Of a stretch of DNA of 33,984 bases, positions 1 through 8,511 are shown piece after piece. The notes beneath the pieces are model-generated. The model was given only the letters and a program-made list of their open reading frames with translations. It ran no database searches and had not been told where the DNA came from. How positions within the stretch are numbered: position 1 is the first letter of the stretch; every line of letters starts with the position of its first letter. The translations under genes and the position numbers were made by a program. Source of the DNA: Corynebacterium sp. (GTDB lineage: Bacteria > Actinomycetota > Actinomycetes > Mycobacteriales > Mycobacteriaceae); assembly GCF_030538285.1 (NCBI RefSeq), contig NZ_JAUNUG010000033.1, positions 1 through 33,984 on the forward strand, read 5' to 3'.

Positions 1-592
1 TGTCACGGTTGTCGCGGTTGTCGCGGTTATTGCGGTTTCCGCGCTACTGCTGGTTCTGATCCTGCTTCTGCTGACGCTGCTGGCCCTGCTGGTCCTGGTC
101 GTCAGACTGCTTGTCCTGCTGATCCGGGCCGGAATCCTGCTGATCCTGATCCTGGTCGCGCTGGTTGTGGCGGGCCCGGTTGCGGCGCGCGCGGCGGGCG
201 GCAGAACGGGACTCGTAGCGCGTTTCCTCGCTCGACTCGTCCTGCTCAGAGGCCTGCTGCTTATCGGCCTGCTCGGCGGCCTCCGGCGCCTGGGCGTTGC
301 GGCTGGCACGGCGGCGGGCCGGGCGCTCGTTGCTGTCCTTAGCGGGCTGATCCTCGGCCGTGTCGGCCTTCTCAGTCTTGTCCGCCGGGGCGGCGTCCTG
401 CGCAGCCGGATTCTCGGCGGCGGCGGCCCGAGCGCGGGGCGGCACGGTACCGGTTTGAATGGCGGTGATCAAATCGCCCTTACGCAGCCCGGAGACCCCC
501 TTGAGGCCCTTCTCCGCGGCGATCTTGCGCAGCTCGGTGAGCTTCAGCGACGCGAGGTCGGAAGGTGCTGCGTTGGTGTCCGTATCAGTCAC
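1..592 (-). CDS. rho: Transcription termination factor Rho, N-terminal part, with in-frame TAG; runs off window
   Basis: Rho is the hexameric RNA helicase that ends transcription. The first ~50 residues match the Rho N-terminal helical domain (LTELRKIAAEKGLKG..GLRKGDLITAIQ). They are followed by the low-complexity, Q/D/R-rich insertion typical of actinobacterial Rho. The start is GTG at 592-590, with AAAGGA five bases upstream. The frame is open for 182 codons and then meets TAG at 46-44. Past that codon the same frame continues as R-G-N-R-N-N-R-D-N-R-D-N-R-D to the window edge, exactly the kind of sequence Rho has there. The TAG sits in a run of CAG (Gln) codons, so one C-to-T change explains it. 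The RNA-binding and ATPase domains lie outside the window. Identity is fairly sure from sequence and position next to the Moco/nar region; whether the gene works is unknown. Confidence 0.8.
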
Positions 593-959
593 GGATGTCC
601 TTTCGTTGCTTCACCAGCCGCAGGTGGTCAGGTGCGTTGGGCACCGGGCTGGAAGCGTGTGTGGAGTTGGCGACTCAACATCGCCCGCATCGAGGCAGCA
701 CCAGACATTAACCAGGCTGCGCGGGAATGAGACGGGGGACGGAGCCGTACTTCAGTGGTTGATCAGACCGTGGACCGGACCGGTGGACCGCACTCCGAGT
801 TCCGCGTGACGCAAGGGCCGTGCGGATCAAAGGTGGAGGGGTGGACGCGTGGTCCGGGAGAACTGGGGCCACAGAAATCGTGGTGCCCCGCTGATCTCCG
901 AACAGTGTAGCGCATGCCGGTGCCCCGTATGCAGTGACCCGCCGGGCTAGAGTGAGTGC
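593..959. other. Intergenic region between divergent rho and acyl-CoA ligase
   Basis: About 370 bases without a convincing gene. Short open frames here have no ribosome binding site and no recognisable protein. The part next to 592 should be the rho leader; TAATGT on the minus strand (complement of 703-708) is a weak -10 candidate. The right end holds the ligase promoter at 948-953. I see no riboswitch or terminator. Confidence 0.5.
948..953 (+). promoter_or_regulatory. -10 hexamer TAGAGT, probable leaderless promoter of the acyl-CoA ligase
   Basis: TAGAGT fits the corynebacterial TAnAnT -10 consensus and is followed by six bases and then ATG at 960. Transcription would begin at or next to the A of the start codon. 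There is no purine-rich ribosome binding site. The same TAGAGT-N6-ATG arrangement occurs at 32580-32592. Confidence 0.5.
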
Positions 960-2699
960 ATGCTCTCCACCATGCAGAACGTGCCGCTGTCGATCTCCCG
1001 GATCCTGGAGTACGGAGCGACCGCCCACGCATCGACGAAGGTCACCACATGGCGCACCGACCATGCGGAGGAGGTCACCTACGAGGACATCCGGGCCCGT
1101 GCCTCGGCACTGGCGAATGCGCTGCGCGATGATCTCGGAATCACCGGGGACCAGCGGGTGGGATCATTCATGTATAACTGCGCGGAGCACCTGGAGGTCC
1201 AGTTCGGGGTCTCCAGCATGGGGGCGGTGTTTGCGCCGCTCAACAAGCAACTCATGACGGACCAGGTCCGGCACATCATCAACCATGCGGAGATCGAGGT
1301 TATTGTCTGCGATCCCCGCCTCGCCGGCCTGCTCGGCAAGGCCCTCGACGGCTGCCGCACGATGCGGGCGGTCGTGTTCACCGGACTTGAACCTCTCGGC
1401 CCCCTCGCCGAGAAGATCCCGGATCACCTGGAGGTCCACTCCTATGAGGCGCTTCTCGACGGCCGCTCCACCGTCTTCGACTGGCCCGTCCTCGATGAGA
1501 ACGCCACCGCCGCCATCTGCTATTCGACGGGCACCTCAGGCGCCCCGAAGGGCGTGGCCTATTCGCACCGTTCCATCTACCTGCAGGCGATGTCGCTGCG
1601 GGCCTCCGATTCCTTGGCCGTTTCCCACGGCGAGTCTTTCCTGTGCTGCGTGCCGATCTATCACGTCCTGTCCTGGGGCGTGCCTTATGCCGCCTTCATG
1701 TCGGGCACTCCCCTGGTGTTCCCGGATTCGGATGTCTCCGCCCCGACCCTGGCTCGTCTCATCGCGGCGATCCACCCCCGCGTCGCCCACGGCGTGCCCA
1801 CCTTGTGGATTCAGCTTATCGTCCACTACCTGCATAATCCGCCGGAGCGCATGTCGTTGACGGAGCTGTACGTCGGTGGTTCCCCGGCCCCGCCGATCCT
1901 CATCCAGTTGTGGGAGGAGCGCTACGGCGTCGACGTCGTCCACGTGTGGGGTATGACGGAGACATCCTCGGTGGGCACGGTCGCCCGGCCGCCTTCCGGC
2001 TCTTCCGGCGAGGCCCGCTGGGCCTACCGCGTCAGCCAGGGTCGGTTTTCCTCCCTGTTGGAGTACCGCGTGGTCAACGACGGTCAGGTGGTCTCCTCCA
2101 CCGACCGGAACCAGGGCGAGATCCAGGTGCGCGGCAACATTGTCACCGGCTCCTATTACCACTCACCGACCGAGGACGGCGACGGTTCCGCCAGCCAGTT
2201 CCGGGGCCGCGAGGTCGACGATGCCGAGGAGCTGTTCACCGCGGACGGGTGGCTGCGCACCGGCGATGTCGGTTCCGTCACCGCCGACGGTTTCCTCACC
2301 GTGTCCGACCGGGCGCGGGATGTCATCCGCTCCGGTGGTGAGTGGATCTATTCGGCGATGCTGGAGAATCTCATCATGAATGCCCCGGCAGTCGTCGAGT
2401 GTGCTGTCATCGGCTACCCGGACGATAAGTGGGGCGAGCGCCCCCTGGCGGTCACGGTGCTCCACGATGACGTGGAGCCGACGAAGGAAACTGCGGAGCA
2501 GCTGCGCGATGAGCTGCGCGCCTCCCTGCCGGGATGGATGCTGCCGGAGTACTGGACGTTCGTGTCTGACATTGACAAGACCTCTGTCGGCAAGTTCGAC
2601 AAGAAGGATCTGCGCAAGCATCTGGCCGAGGGGGACTTCGAGATCATCAAGCTCAAGGGCCCCGGCGAGAAGGACGTGCCCACCCCAGACGCCGACTAG
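960..2699 (+). CDS. Long-chain acyl-CoA synthetase (AMP-forming), FadD type
   Basis: This 579-residue enzyme of the adenylate-forming family would activate a fatty acid with ATP and CoA. The phosphate-binding motif YSTGTSGAPKG lies at about 188-198. The A5 motif WGMTETSS is near 328-335, GWLRTGD near 430, and DRARDVIRSGGEWI from about 450. The catalytic lysine of the C-terminal lid is probably Lys545 in SVGKFDKKDL. Length is normal for the family. ATG at 960 is preferred because a -10 element ends six bases before it; ATG at 972 (MQNVPL) is the alternative. It stands alone next to rho, as I recall for the equivalent C. glutamicum gene. Chain-length preference cannot be read from the sequence, and I see no functional link to the Moco genes downstream. 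Confidence 0.9.
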   Translation: MLSTMQNVPLSISRILEYGATAHASTKVTTWRTDHAEEVTYEDIRARASALANALRDDLGITGDQRVGSFMYNCAEHLEVQFGVSSMGAVFAPLNKQLMTDQVRHIINHAEIEVIVCDPRLAGLLGKALDGCRTMRAVVFTGLEPLGPLAEKIPDHLEVHSYEALLDGRSTVFDWPVLDENATAAICYSTGTSGAPKGVAYSHRSIYLQAMSLRASDSLAVSHGESFLCCVPIYHVLSWGVPYAAFMSGTPLVFPDSDVSAPTLARLIAAIHPRVAHGVPTLWIQLIVHYLHNPPERMSLTELYVGGSPAPPILIQLWEERYGVDVVHVWGMTETSSVGTVARPPSGSSGEARWAYRVSQGRFSSLLEYRVVNDGQVVSSTDRNQGEIQVRGNIVTGSYYHSPTEDGDGSASQFRGREVDDAEELFTADGWLRTGDVGSVTADGFLTVSDRARDVIRSGGEWIYSAMLENLIMNAPAVVECAVIGYPDDKWGERPLAVTVLHDDVEPTKETAEQLRDELRASLPGWMLPEYWTFVSDIDKTSVGKFDKKDLRKHLAEGDFEIIKLKGPGEKDVPTPDAD

Positions 2700-2742
2700 A
2701 TTTTCCACGGCCCTTTCATTGCTAATACCCTTCTGTGCTCAT

Positions 2743-2748
2743 TACGAT
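2743..2748 (+). promoter_or_regulatory. -10 hexamer TACGAT before moaA
   Basis: TACGAT ends nine bases before the moaA ATG at 2758. That places the transcription start a few bases from the start codon, so the message would be leaderless or nearly so. No clear ribosome binding site is present. It would serve the moaA-moeA-moaC-mobA unit. Confidence 0.4.
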
Positions 2749-2757
2749 GGTTGAGTA

Positions 2758-3825
2758 ATGGCCGAGAGACTGATCCTGCAGACCCCGCCGCGGCACACCG
2801 CCCCGGACGGTGCCCCCACCACGCTCACCGACCGCTTCGGCCGGACCGCCCGTGACCTGCGCGTCTCCCTCACCGACCGCTGCAACCTACGGTGCACCTA
2901 CTGCATGCCGGCCGAGGGTCTGGAATGGCTGCCCACCCAGGACACGCTCAGCGACGCCGAGGTCATCCGCCTGATCACCATCGCCGTGCGTGACCTGGGC
3001 ATCCGCCAGGTCCGCTTCACCGGTGGCGAGCCGCTGCTGCGCAAATCGCTGGCCGAGATCATTGCGACCACCACGCAGCTACGCACCGATGAGGGCCGCT
3101 CCCCCGCCACCGCCTTGACCACTAACGGCCTGGGCCTGGATAAACGCCTTGCAGAGCTTATCGACGCCGGCCTCCACCGCGTCAACATCTCCCTCGACAC
3201 CCTCGACCCCGAGCGCTACCTGCGCCTGACCCGCCGCGACCGCCTGCCCGATGTCCTGCGCTCCATCGACGCGGTCCTCGCCGCCGGTCTGCACCCCCTC
3301 AAGCTCAACACCGTCGTCATGCCCGGTGTCAACGAGGACGACATTCTGCCCCTGGCCCACTTTGCCCTCGACCGTGGCGCGCAGCTGCGGTTTATCGAGC
3401 AGATGCCCCTGGGTCCGCGCCACGAGTGGCAGCGCGGGGCCATGGTCACCGCCGATGACATCCTCGCCCGCCTGCGCACCGAGTTTGAACTCCGCCCCGC
3501 AGCAGAACCCCGCGGCGCGGCCCCGGCCGCCCTATGGACGGCGCGAAGCGGAAACACTGAGGGCAGTATCGGCGTCATCGCCTCGGTCACCAGGCCTTTT
3601 TGCGGCGACTGCGATCGCACGCGCCTGACCACCGACGGCGCGATGCGCACCTGCCTGTTCTCCCGCACCGAGACCTCCTTGCGGGACCTCCTGCGCGCCG
3701 GGGCTGACGATGCCACCCTCGCCGCCGCCTGGGCTGGCGCCATGTACGAGAAGAAGCCCGGCCACGGCATCGATGATCCCGGGTTCCTCCAGCCGGACCG
3801 CACGATGTCGGCAATCGGGGGCTGA
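2758..3825 (+). CDS. moaA: GTP 3',8-cyclase MoaA (radical SAM, molybdenum cofactor step 1)
   Basis: MoaA turns GTP into 3',8-cyclo-GTP, the first step of molybdopterin synthesis, with two [4Fe-4S] clusters. The radical-SAM cluster motif C-x3-C-x2-C is Cys42, Cys46 and Cys49 (DRCNLRCTYCMP), followed by FTGGEPLLR. The second, GTP-binding cluster motif C-x2-C-x13-C is Cys282, Cys285 and Cys299. The protein ends in the conserved double glycine (SAIGG) that MoaA needs for activity. At 355 residues it is full length. It is the first gene of a four-gene Moco unit; its TGA is followed after one base by the moeA ATG. The cofactor serves the NarG encoded in this window. Confidence 0.95.
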   Translation: MAERLILQTPPRHTAPDGAPTTLTDRFGRTARDLRVSLTDRCNLRCTYCMPAEGLEWLPTQDTLSDAEVIRLITIAVRDLGIRQVRFTGGEPLLRKSLAEIIATTTQLRTDEGRSPATALTTNGLGLDKRLAELIDAGLHRVNISLDTLDPERYLRLTRRDRLPDVLRSIDAVLAAGLHPLKLNTVVMPGVNEDDILPLAHFALDRGAQLRFIEQMPLGPRHEWQRGAMVTADDILARLRTEFELRPAAEPRGAAPAALWTARSGNTEGSIGVIASVTRPFCGDCDRTRLTTDGAMRTCLFSRTETSLRDLLRAGADDATLAAAWAGAMYEKKPGHGIDDPGFLQPDRTMSAIGG

Positions 3826-3826
3826 G

Positions 3827-5047
3827 ATGCGCACCATCGCCGAGCATCTCGCCGCGGTACTCGCCAACACCACGCCCCAGCCCCCGGTGCTTTGCGACGT
3901 CCGCGCCGCCCTCGGCCTCACCCTGGCCGCGGATATCCCGGCGCGCCTGCCGGTGCCGCCTTTCACCAACTCCGCGATGGACGGCTTCCTGGTGCATTCC
4001 GCCGACCTGGAGGGTGCCGCTCCGTGGACCTTGCCGGTGGCCGGGGATGTCCCCGCCGGCGCCCCACCCCGCGCGCTGGCACGGGGCACGGCGCTCCGCA
4101 TCATGACGGGCGCGCCCATTGCCAGCGACCCGGAGAAACTACGCGTCATCCCGGTGGAAGATACTGACGTTGCACCGGGTCCGGGGGCGCTGCCGACGTC
4201 GATAAGTATCCACCGGATCAGCCCGGAGCGCCGCCACATCCGCCGCGCCGGGGAGAACATCGCGGTCGGAGACACGGCCTTGGCGGCCGGAACGGTGCTG
4301 GATGCCGGGGGTGTGGCGGCGGCCGTGTCCTGCGGGATCACGCAGGTCCAGGCCCATCCACGCCCGCGGGTGGCGGTGATCTCCTCCGGTGATGAGCTGC
4401 TCGAGCCCGGTGTCATGCCCGGGCCGGGCCAGCTGCCGGATTCCAACCGGGTGATGCTGGCGGCACTGCTCGCCGAGCACGGCATCACCGGGGTCACCGA
4501 CTACCACTGCGGTGACGGCGCGGGCTCTTTCCGGGCGCTGCTGGATGAGCTCAGCGCCACCCATGACCTGGTGATCACCACCGGCGGGATCTCTGTCGGC
4601 GCTTTTGATGTGGTCCGGGAGGTGACGGCGCCGCACGGCGTGTGGTTCGGCACCGTGGCGCAGCGCCCCGGCCAGCATCAGGGCGCGGGCACGTGGAACG
4701 GGGTGCCCTTGGTGTGCCTGCCGGGCAATCCGGTGGCGGCGTTTGTCTCCTTCCTCCTCTATATCCCGCCGTTGTTGCAGGCCCTGGCCGGGCGCGAACC
4801 GCAGCGCCCGCAGGTGTCCGCACTGCTCACCGGCGACGGGTTGCCCGCGCGCCCCGCGCGGACCGTGCTCGCCCCGGTGCGCCTGATGTACTCGGACGTC
4901 GGGATCATGGCCACTCCTTTCCACCGGCATGGTGGTTCGCATCTGGTGGCCTCTCTGGCTGACACCCACGGTCTGGCGGTCGTGCCGCCGGGCGAGGAGC
5001 GGCTGGTGGCCGGCGATCCCGTCCGTGTTCTGCTCCGGCTAGGTTAG
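3827..5047 (+). CDS. moeA: Molybdopterin molybdenumtransferase MoeA
   Basis: MoeA inserts molybdate into adenylylated molybdopterin, following the Mog step. The 406-residue protein has FTNSAMDGF (46-54), IMTGAP, RRAGENI, the MoCF-domain motif TTGGISVGAFD (251-261) and PGNP (299-302), all family hallmarks, and a C-terminal beta domain. The start is ATG at 3827, one base after the moaA stop. The frame is also open upstream into moaA, but nothing there resembles MoeA. moaC follows six bases after the stop. The partner enzyme Mog is encoded separately at 11073-11552. Corynebacteria often carry several moeA copies; which paralogue this is cannot be told here. Confidence 0.93.
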   Translation: MRTIAEHLAAVLANTTPQPPVLCDVRAALGLTLAADIPARLPVPPFTNSAMDGFLVHSADLEGAAPWTLPVAGDVPAGAPPRALARGTALRIMTGAPIASDPEKLRVIPVEDTDVAPGPGALPTSISIHRISPERRHIRRAGENIAVGDTALAAGTVLDAGGVAAAVSCGITQVQAHPRPRVAVISSGDELLEPGVMPGPGQLPDSNRVMLAALLAEHGITGVTDYHCGDGAGSFRALLDELSATHDLVITTGGISVGAFDVVREVTAPHGVWFGTVAQRPGQHQGAGTWNGVPLVCLPGNPVAAFVSFLLYIPPLLQALAGREPQRPQVSALLTGDGLPARPARTVLAPVRLMYSDVGIMATPFHRHGGSHLVASLADTHGLAVVPPGEERLVAGDPVRVLLRLG

Positions 5048-5053
5048 GAAGAT

Positions 5054-5518
5054 ATGAAGTTCACTCATCTTGATAGCGCCGGTGCCGCCTACATGGTCGA
5101 TGTCACCGACAAACAGCCCACGGTGCGTTCAGCCACCGCGCGGGGCGAGGTCGCCTGCTCCCCCGAGGTGCTCGCCGCCCTGCGCGATGGCACGGTGCCC
5201 AAGGGCGATGTGCTGGCTGTGGCGCGTATCGCCGGGATCTCTGCGGCGAAGAAGGTCCCGGACCTGCTGCCCCTGGCCCACACCATCGGGGTCCACGGGT
5301 GCGTGGTGGAGCTGGAGATCCGCGAGGATCACGTCGCCATCGAGGCCACCGTGCGCACCGCCGATCGCACCGGCGTGGAGATGGAGGCCCTGACGGCCGT
5401 CACCGTCGCCGCGCTGTCGGTGGTCGACATGGTCAAGGGTGTGGACCGTTCCGCTGAGATCCGCTCGTGCCTGATCACCGCCAAGTCGGGCGGGCGTTCC
5501 GGGGACTGGTCGCGCTGA
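5054..5518 (+). CDS. moaC: Cyclic pyranopterin monophosphate synthase MoaC
   Basis: MoaC converts 3',8-cyclo-GTP, the product of MoaA, into cyclic pyranopterin monophosphate. The 154-residue protein carries the family blocks KGDVLAVARIAGI, DLLPLAHTI, TGVEMEALTAV and VDMVKGVDR, and ends with the KSGGRSGDW tail. The start ATG follows AGGAAGAT, a usable ribosome binding site. It overlaps the mobA frame at its 3' end. moaD and moaE, needed for the next step, are not in the window and must lie elsewhere. Confidence 0.95.
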   Translation: MKFTHLDSAGAAYMVDVTDKQPTVRSATARGEVACSPEVLAALRDGTVPKGDVLAVARIAGISAAKKVPDLLPLAHTIGVHGCVVELEIREDHVAIEATVRTADRTGVEMEALTAVTVAALSVVDMVKGVDRSAEIRSCLITAKSGGRSGDWSR

Positions 5519-6069
5519 TCGAGACGATCATCCTCGCCGGGGGCCGCGGCCAGCGCATGGGCGGGGTGGATAAGGCGAGCGTGCTCCTCAACGGCCGCCG
5601 CCTTATCGATCACCTCCTCGCTGCCGTGCCCGGGCCGATCATCGTGGTCAGCCCCCATGACCTCCCGCTTCCCGCCGGTGTGCGCCGCGTCAGCGAAGAC
5701 CCGCCCTTTGGTGGCCCCGTCGCCGGCATCGCCGCCGCCGCGGCCCTCACCAGCGCAGAGCTAGTGGCGGTACTCTCCGTCGATGCCCCCGACTCCCCCG
5801 CCCTGATCCCCCTGCTTATCGACGCCCTGCACACCAGCCCCACGGCCGATGTCGCCGTCGCGCGCGCGGACGACGGGTGGGTGCAGCCGTTGTGCGCGGT
5901 GTGGCGTCGTCACGCATTGTTGTCGGCACTGGATGCCCTGCCCCGCCAGCGCGACATCGCCGCGAAGAAACTCTTGGCGCAGGCCGCGGCCGTGGAGGTG
6001 CCCGGGGTGGGCCTGGATACCGACTACGACACCCTCGCCGAGCTGGCTACCCGCGGTGAGCTCAGCTGA
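5467..6069 (+). CDS. mobA: Molybdenum cofactor guanylyltransferase MobA
   Basis: MobA attaches GMP to Mo-molybdopterin to form the guanine dinucleotide cofactor that nitrate reductase uses. The nucleotide-binding signature LAGGRGQRMGGVDK sits near the N-terminus, followed by EDPPFGGPVAGI and the metal-binding VDAPDSP. No ATG exists in this frame before the signature. I give the GTG at 5467, which overlaps moaC by 52 bases. However, CTG at 5515 (sharing bases with the moaC TGA, as CTGA) would place LAGG four residues from the start, as in other MobA proteins, so the true start may be there. The 3' end overlaps nirK tail-to-tail by eight bases. Confidence 0.88.
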   Translation: MPDHRQVGRAFRGLVALIETIILAGGRGQRMGGVDKASVLLNGRRLIDHLLAAVPGPIIVVSPHDLPLPAGVRRVSEDPPFGGPVAGIAAAAALTSAELVAVLSVDAPDSPALIPLLIDALHTSPTADVAVARADDGWVQPLCAVWRRHALLSALDALPRQRDIAAKKLLAQAAAVEVPGVGLDTDYDTLAELATRGELS

Positions 6070-7330
6070 CGACGATCTGCCCGCGCTGGCCTTTCTCGGC
6101 GTCAGTCATGACGTGGTTGACGAAGGTATAGGTGCCCGGTTCATCGAAGGTGACCTCGACGAACCCGCCCTGCGCCGGGAGCAACGGGAGGACCTGCGCG
6201 CCGGTGTCCTCGGCGTCGCGGATGAGGTACTGCCCCTCACTGAAGACGGTGTCGAAGATCTCCCCGACGAGGTGGAAACTCACCGGGTTGTCCGGGCCGA
6301 CGTCGAGTATCCAGAAGCGGACGGTGTCGCCGACGCGCGCTTGTAGCGGGCTGGTGATGTACTGGTGCGGGAAGCCATTGAAGGCCGTGTGATCATGGTC
6401 ACCGTCCTTCTCCCCTAACCATACGGCCGAGGCGATGAGCGAATACTCAGCGGTGACCGGTGTGAGATCCGGCGGATCAATGATGACGGCGCCGAACATG
6501 CCCTTGGCGATGTGCAGGCTCATCGGCGCGGTGGCGCAGTGATACATCCAGATGCCGGAGCGGTGGGCGACAAACTCATAGACAAGGGACTCTCCGGGAT
6601 TGATGGTGCGCATCGGCGTGTCAGGGCTGACCTCCCCGGCGTGGAAGTCGACGCTGTGGCCCATGGTGCCGTCATTGATGAGGGTCAGGCGGAACGTGTC
6701 GCCGACCCGGCCGCGCAGCGTCGGGCCGGGGGCCTGGCCGTCGAAAAGCCACACCACCTGCTCATGCCCGGGGGCCACCTCCCGCATCTCCTCGGTGACA
6801 GTCCACTCCACTTCGTGGACTGCACCCGCCGGAGCAGGAGGTAAAGTCGCGTCCTGTGCCAACGAGTCTGTGGACACGGGACCGCCGCCCGCGCCGACCA
6901 CGACATCGAGCGCCATCCCCAGCGCCTTATGCCCAGCGACGGTGCACCACCCCTGTATGTCCTGTGTGATTACCCCGGCGTCGAAAGTAGTGGTGTTGCC
7001 GGGGGCCAGCAGCGTCGAGCGCTTGTCGGCGAGCTGAAGGTCATGGTTCATGTCATCGTCGTTGCGCAGCTCGATAAGCAGGTGGGTGCCGGCGGGAACC
7101 TCGATGACATTCGGGTGGTAGTTCATGTCCCGCATGCTCACCTCGACGGTCATAGGCTCCCCCGAGACAGCCGGGGCGGGGCCGTCGGGGGCGGTGGTAC
7201 TCAACGTGACTCCCAGGACGATCGCCGCGGCCACGGACAGGCCGACGAGCAACCACGCGGCCCAGCTCACGGATGGCTCATCCTCCGGGGTGGAGGGACG
7301 TGCGGGACTACTTCCCAGGGGCAGCGTCAT
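6062..7330 (-). CDS. nirK: Copper nitrite reductase (NO-forming), AniA-like, with extra N-terminal cupredoxin domain
   Basis: It would reduce nitrite to nitric oxide outside the membrane. The 422-residue protein has a membrane anchor (about 24-44). An extra cupredoxin domain follows, with a complete type 1 copper set, His96, Cys129, His134 and Met139. Then comes a two-domain nitrite reductase. There the type 1 ligands are His225, Cys265, His273 and Met278; the type 2 ligands are His230, His264 and His353; and Asp228 is the catalytic aspartate (GHSVDFH, YHCATAPMSLH, SFHLVGEIFD). The Cys-x7-His-x4-Met spacing matches AniA, the short-loop class. ATG at 7330 overlaps the TGA of the upstream membrane protein as ATGA. 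The frame stays open for 209 codons upstream, but that is a shadow of the neighbour. A general multicopper oxidase is the alternative, but the ligand set favours nitrite reductase. Confidence 0.87.
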   Translation of the reverse strand: MTLPLGSSPARPSTPEDEPSVSWAAWLLVGLSVAAAIVLGVTLSTTAPDGPAPAVSGEPMTVEVSMRDMNYHPNVIEVPAGTHLLIELRNDDDMNHDLQLADKRSTLLAPGNTTTFDAGVITQDIQGWCTVAGHKALGMALDVVVGAGGGPVSTDSLAQDATLPPAPAGAVHEVEWTVTEEMREVAPGHEQVVWLFDGQAPGPTLRGRVGDTFRLTLINDGTMGHSVDFHAGEVSPDTPMRTINPGESLVYEFVAHRSGIWMYHCATAPMSLHIAKGMFGAVIIDPPDLTPVTAEYSLIASAVWLGEKDGDHDHTAFNGFPHQYITSPLQARVGDTVRFWILDVGPDNPVSFHLVGEIFDTVFSEGQYLIRDAEDTGAQVLPLLPAQGGFVEVTFDEPGTYTFVNHVMTDAEKGQRGQIVVS

Positions 7331-8511
7331 GAGGGTTCCTTCCGGTTTCTGGGTACGACGGCGGCGACCAGCGCCCCGCCCTGCAAGAGCAGACCAAGCG
7401 CCATGAGGATCAACCCCGCCGGCCCCGGTGAGATAAGCGTGGCGATACCGCCGAGATTGATGAGGACCAAGCGGGCCACCCCGCCCCGATCGGCCCGGGG
7501 TGGGCCAGCGCCAGCGAGGATGGGCAGGAGATGCAGCAGAACGGAGGTGACCAGTTGCAGTAGCCCCGCACCGAGCAAAGCGGGAACCAATATCCGGATC
7601 GTCTCCCGGGGGTCGACACCGCGGGCCAGAGCCACCGCATCCATCGTCGACAAAGCGATCATCCAGAGGACTCCGGCGCTCACCCCTATTCCGGAGGTGC
7701 GCCAGCGGGAACCATGCAGGGCGGCGCCCAGAATGGGCTGGACAAGCAGGACAGCTGCCACCACCGTGAGCAGGAGGGGGAGGGCGGCGAGGCGGGCGTC
7801 GATAAGCAGGAGGACCATGGCACCCACCACTCCGAGCGAATGAACAACCAGTGAGCGGGTGCAGCGGGCGCGGGCACGGGCAGAGATCTGTGCGCCGCTG
7901 AGCGTGGGCAGGAGGCTGACGATCGTGCCGAGCACGGTCAACCAGGTAAAACCCCACACGGTGGCACGTGAATGGGCGGCGATCAGCGGGTCATAGGAGC
8001 CCACTCCCCTGCCGGCCGCCCACGCGAACACCACCGCGAGAACGAGGAATCCCGCGGCGACCAGATAGAAAGGCACCGTGACCACGACACTGCCCGCCAG
8101 TGAGCCTCGCAACCGCCGCCACAGGGCCACCCCGTGCCACAACGACACGACGATGACGGCTGCCGCACCGGCGTCAGCGAGCGGCGACCAGGCAGGCCCG
8201 GCATCGCCGAGCAGGAGCAGCAGGATCCCGGCCTGCAATACCAGGACGCGGGCTGCCACCGGCCCACAGGAAGCTGCCGGAGTGCGGGTGAGTGCCTCGG
8301 TGAAGTGGGTGGAGTAGACGATGACGGCGGTGGTCAACCCGCCGAGTGTGAAGGGGTGCACGATCGCCCACCAGGTGACGGCCACACCTGCCGCGCTCGC
8401 GAGGAGCAGACCAAAGCCGGTCAACGCCCAGACGGCGATGAGGACAGCGGCAAACAAGTGCCAGGTGGCGCGCCGGCGCTGGGAAATATCGGATAAGGCG
8501 AGCGTGCTCAT
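7327..8511 (-). CDS. Polytopic membrane protein coupled to nitrite reductase
   Basis: This 394-residue protein has roughly ten or more hydrophobic segments and no soluble domain. Histidines lie at or near helix ends: WH (His18), VHPFTLGG (His52), THF (His69), and later WHG, AAHSR, VVHSLG and LLHLL. This invites comparison with haem- or copper-binding membrane proteins of the NnrS/haem-copper-oxidase kind. As I recall, a similar membrane domain (..HP..LG....I...S.HF..AL.R) is fused to the N-terminus of multicopper oxidases in other actinobacteria. Here the two are separate genes joined by ATGA. The start ATG at 8511 overlaps the preceding TGA in the same way. A role in passing quinol electrons to NirK, or in NO handling, is inference only. 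Confidence 0.8.
   Translation of the reverse strand: MSTLALSDISQRRRATWHLFAAVLIAVWALTGFGLLLASAAGVAVTWWAIVHPFTLGGLTTAVIVYSTHFTEALTRTPAASCGPVAARVLVLQAGILLLLLGDAGPAWSPLADAGAAAVIVVSLWHGVALWRRLRGSLAGSVVVTVPFYLVAAGFLVLAVVFAWAAGRGVGSYDPLIAAHSRATVWGFTWLTVLGTIVSLLPTLSGAQISARARARCTRSLVVHSLGVVGAMVLLLIDARLAALPLLLTVVAAVLLVQPILGAALHGSRWRTSGIGVSAGVLWMIALSTMDAVALARGVDPRETIRILVPALLGAGLLQLVTSVLLHLLPILAGAGPPRADRGGVARLVLINLGGIATLISPGPAGLILMALGLLLQGGALVAAVVPRNRKEPS

Noticed and set aside
7331-7957. 209-codon open extension upstream of nirK
   Set aside because: Overlaps the membrane protein gene, low-complexity Arg/Pro sequence; the signal anchor begins just after ATG at 7330.
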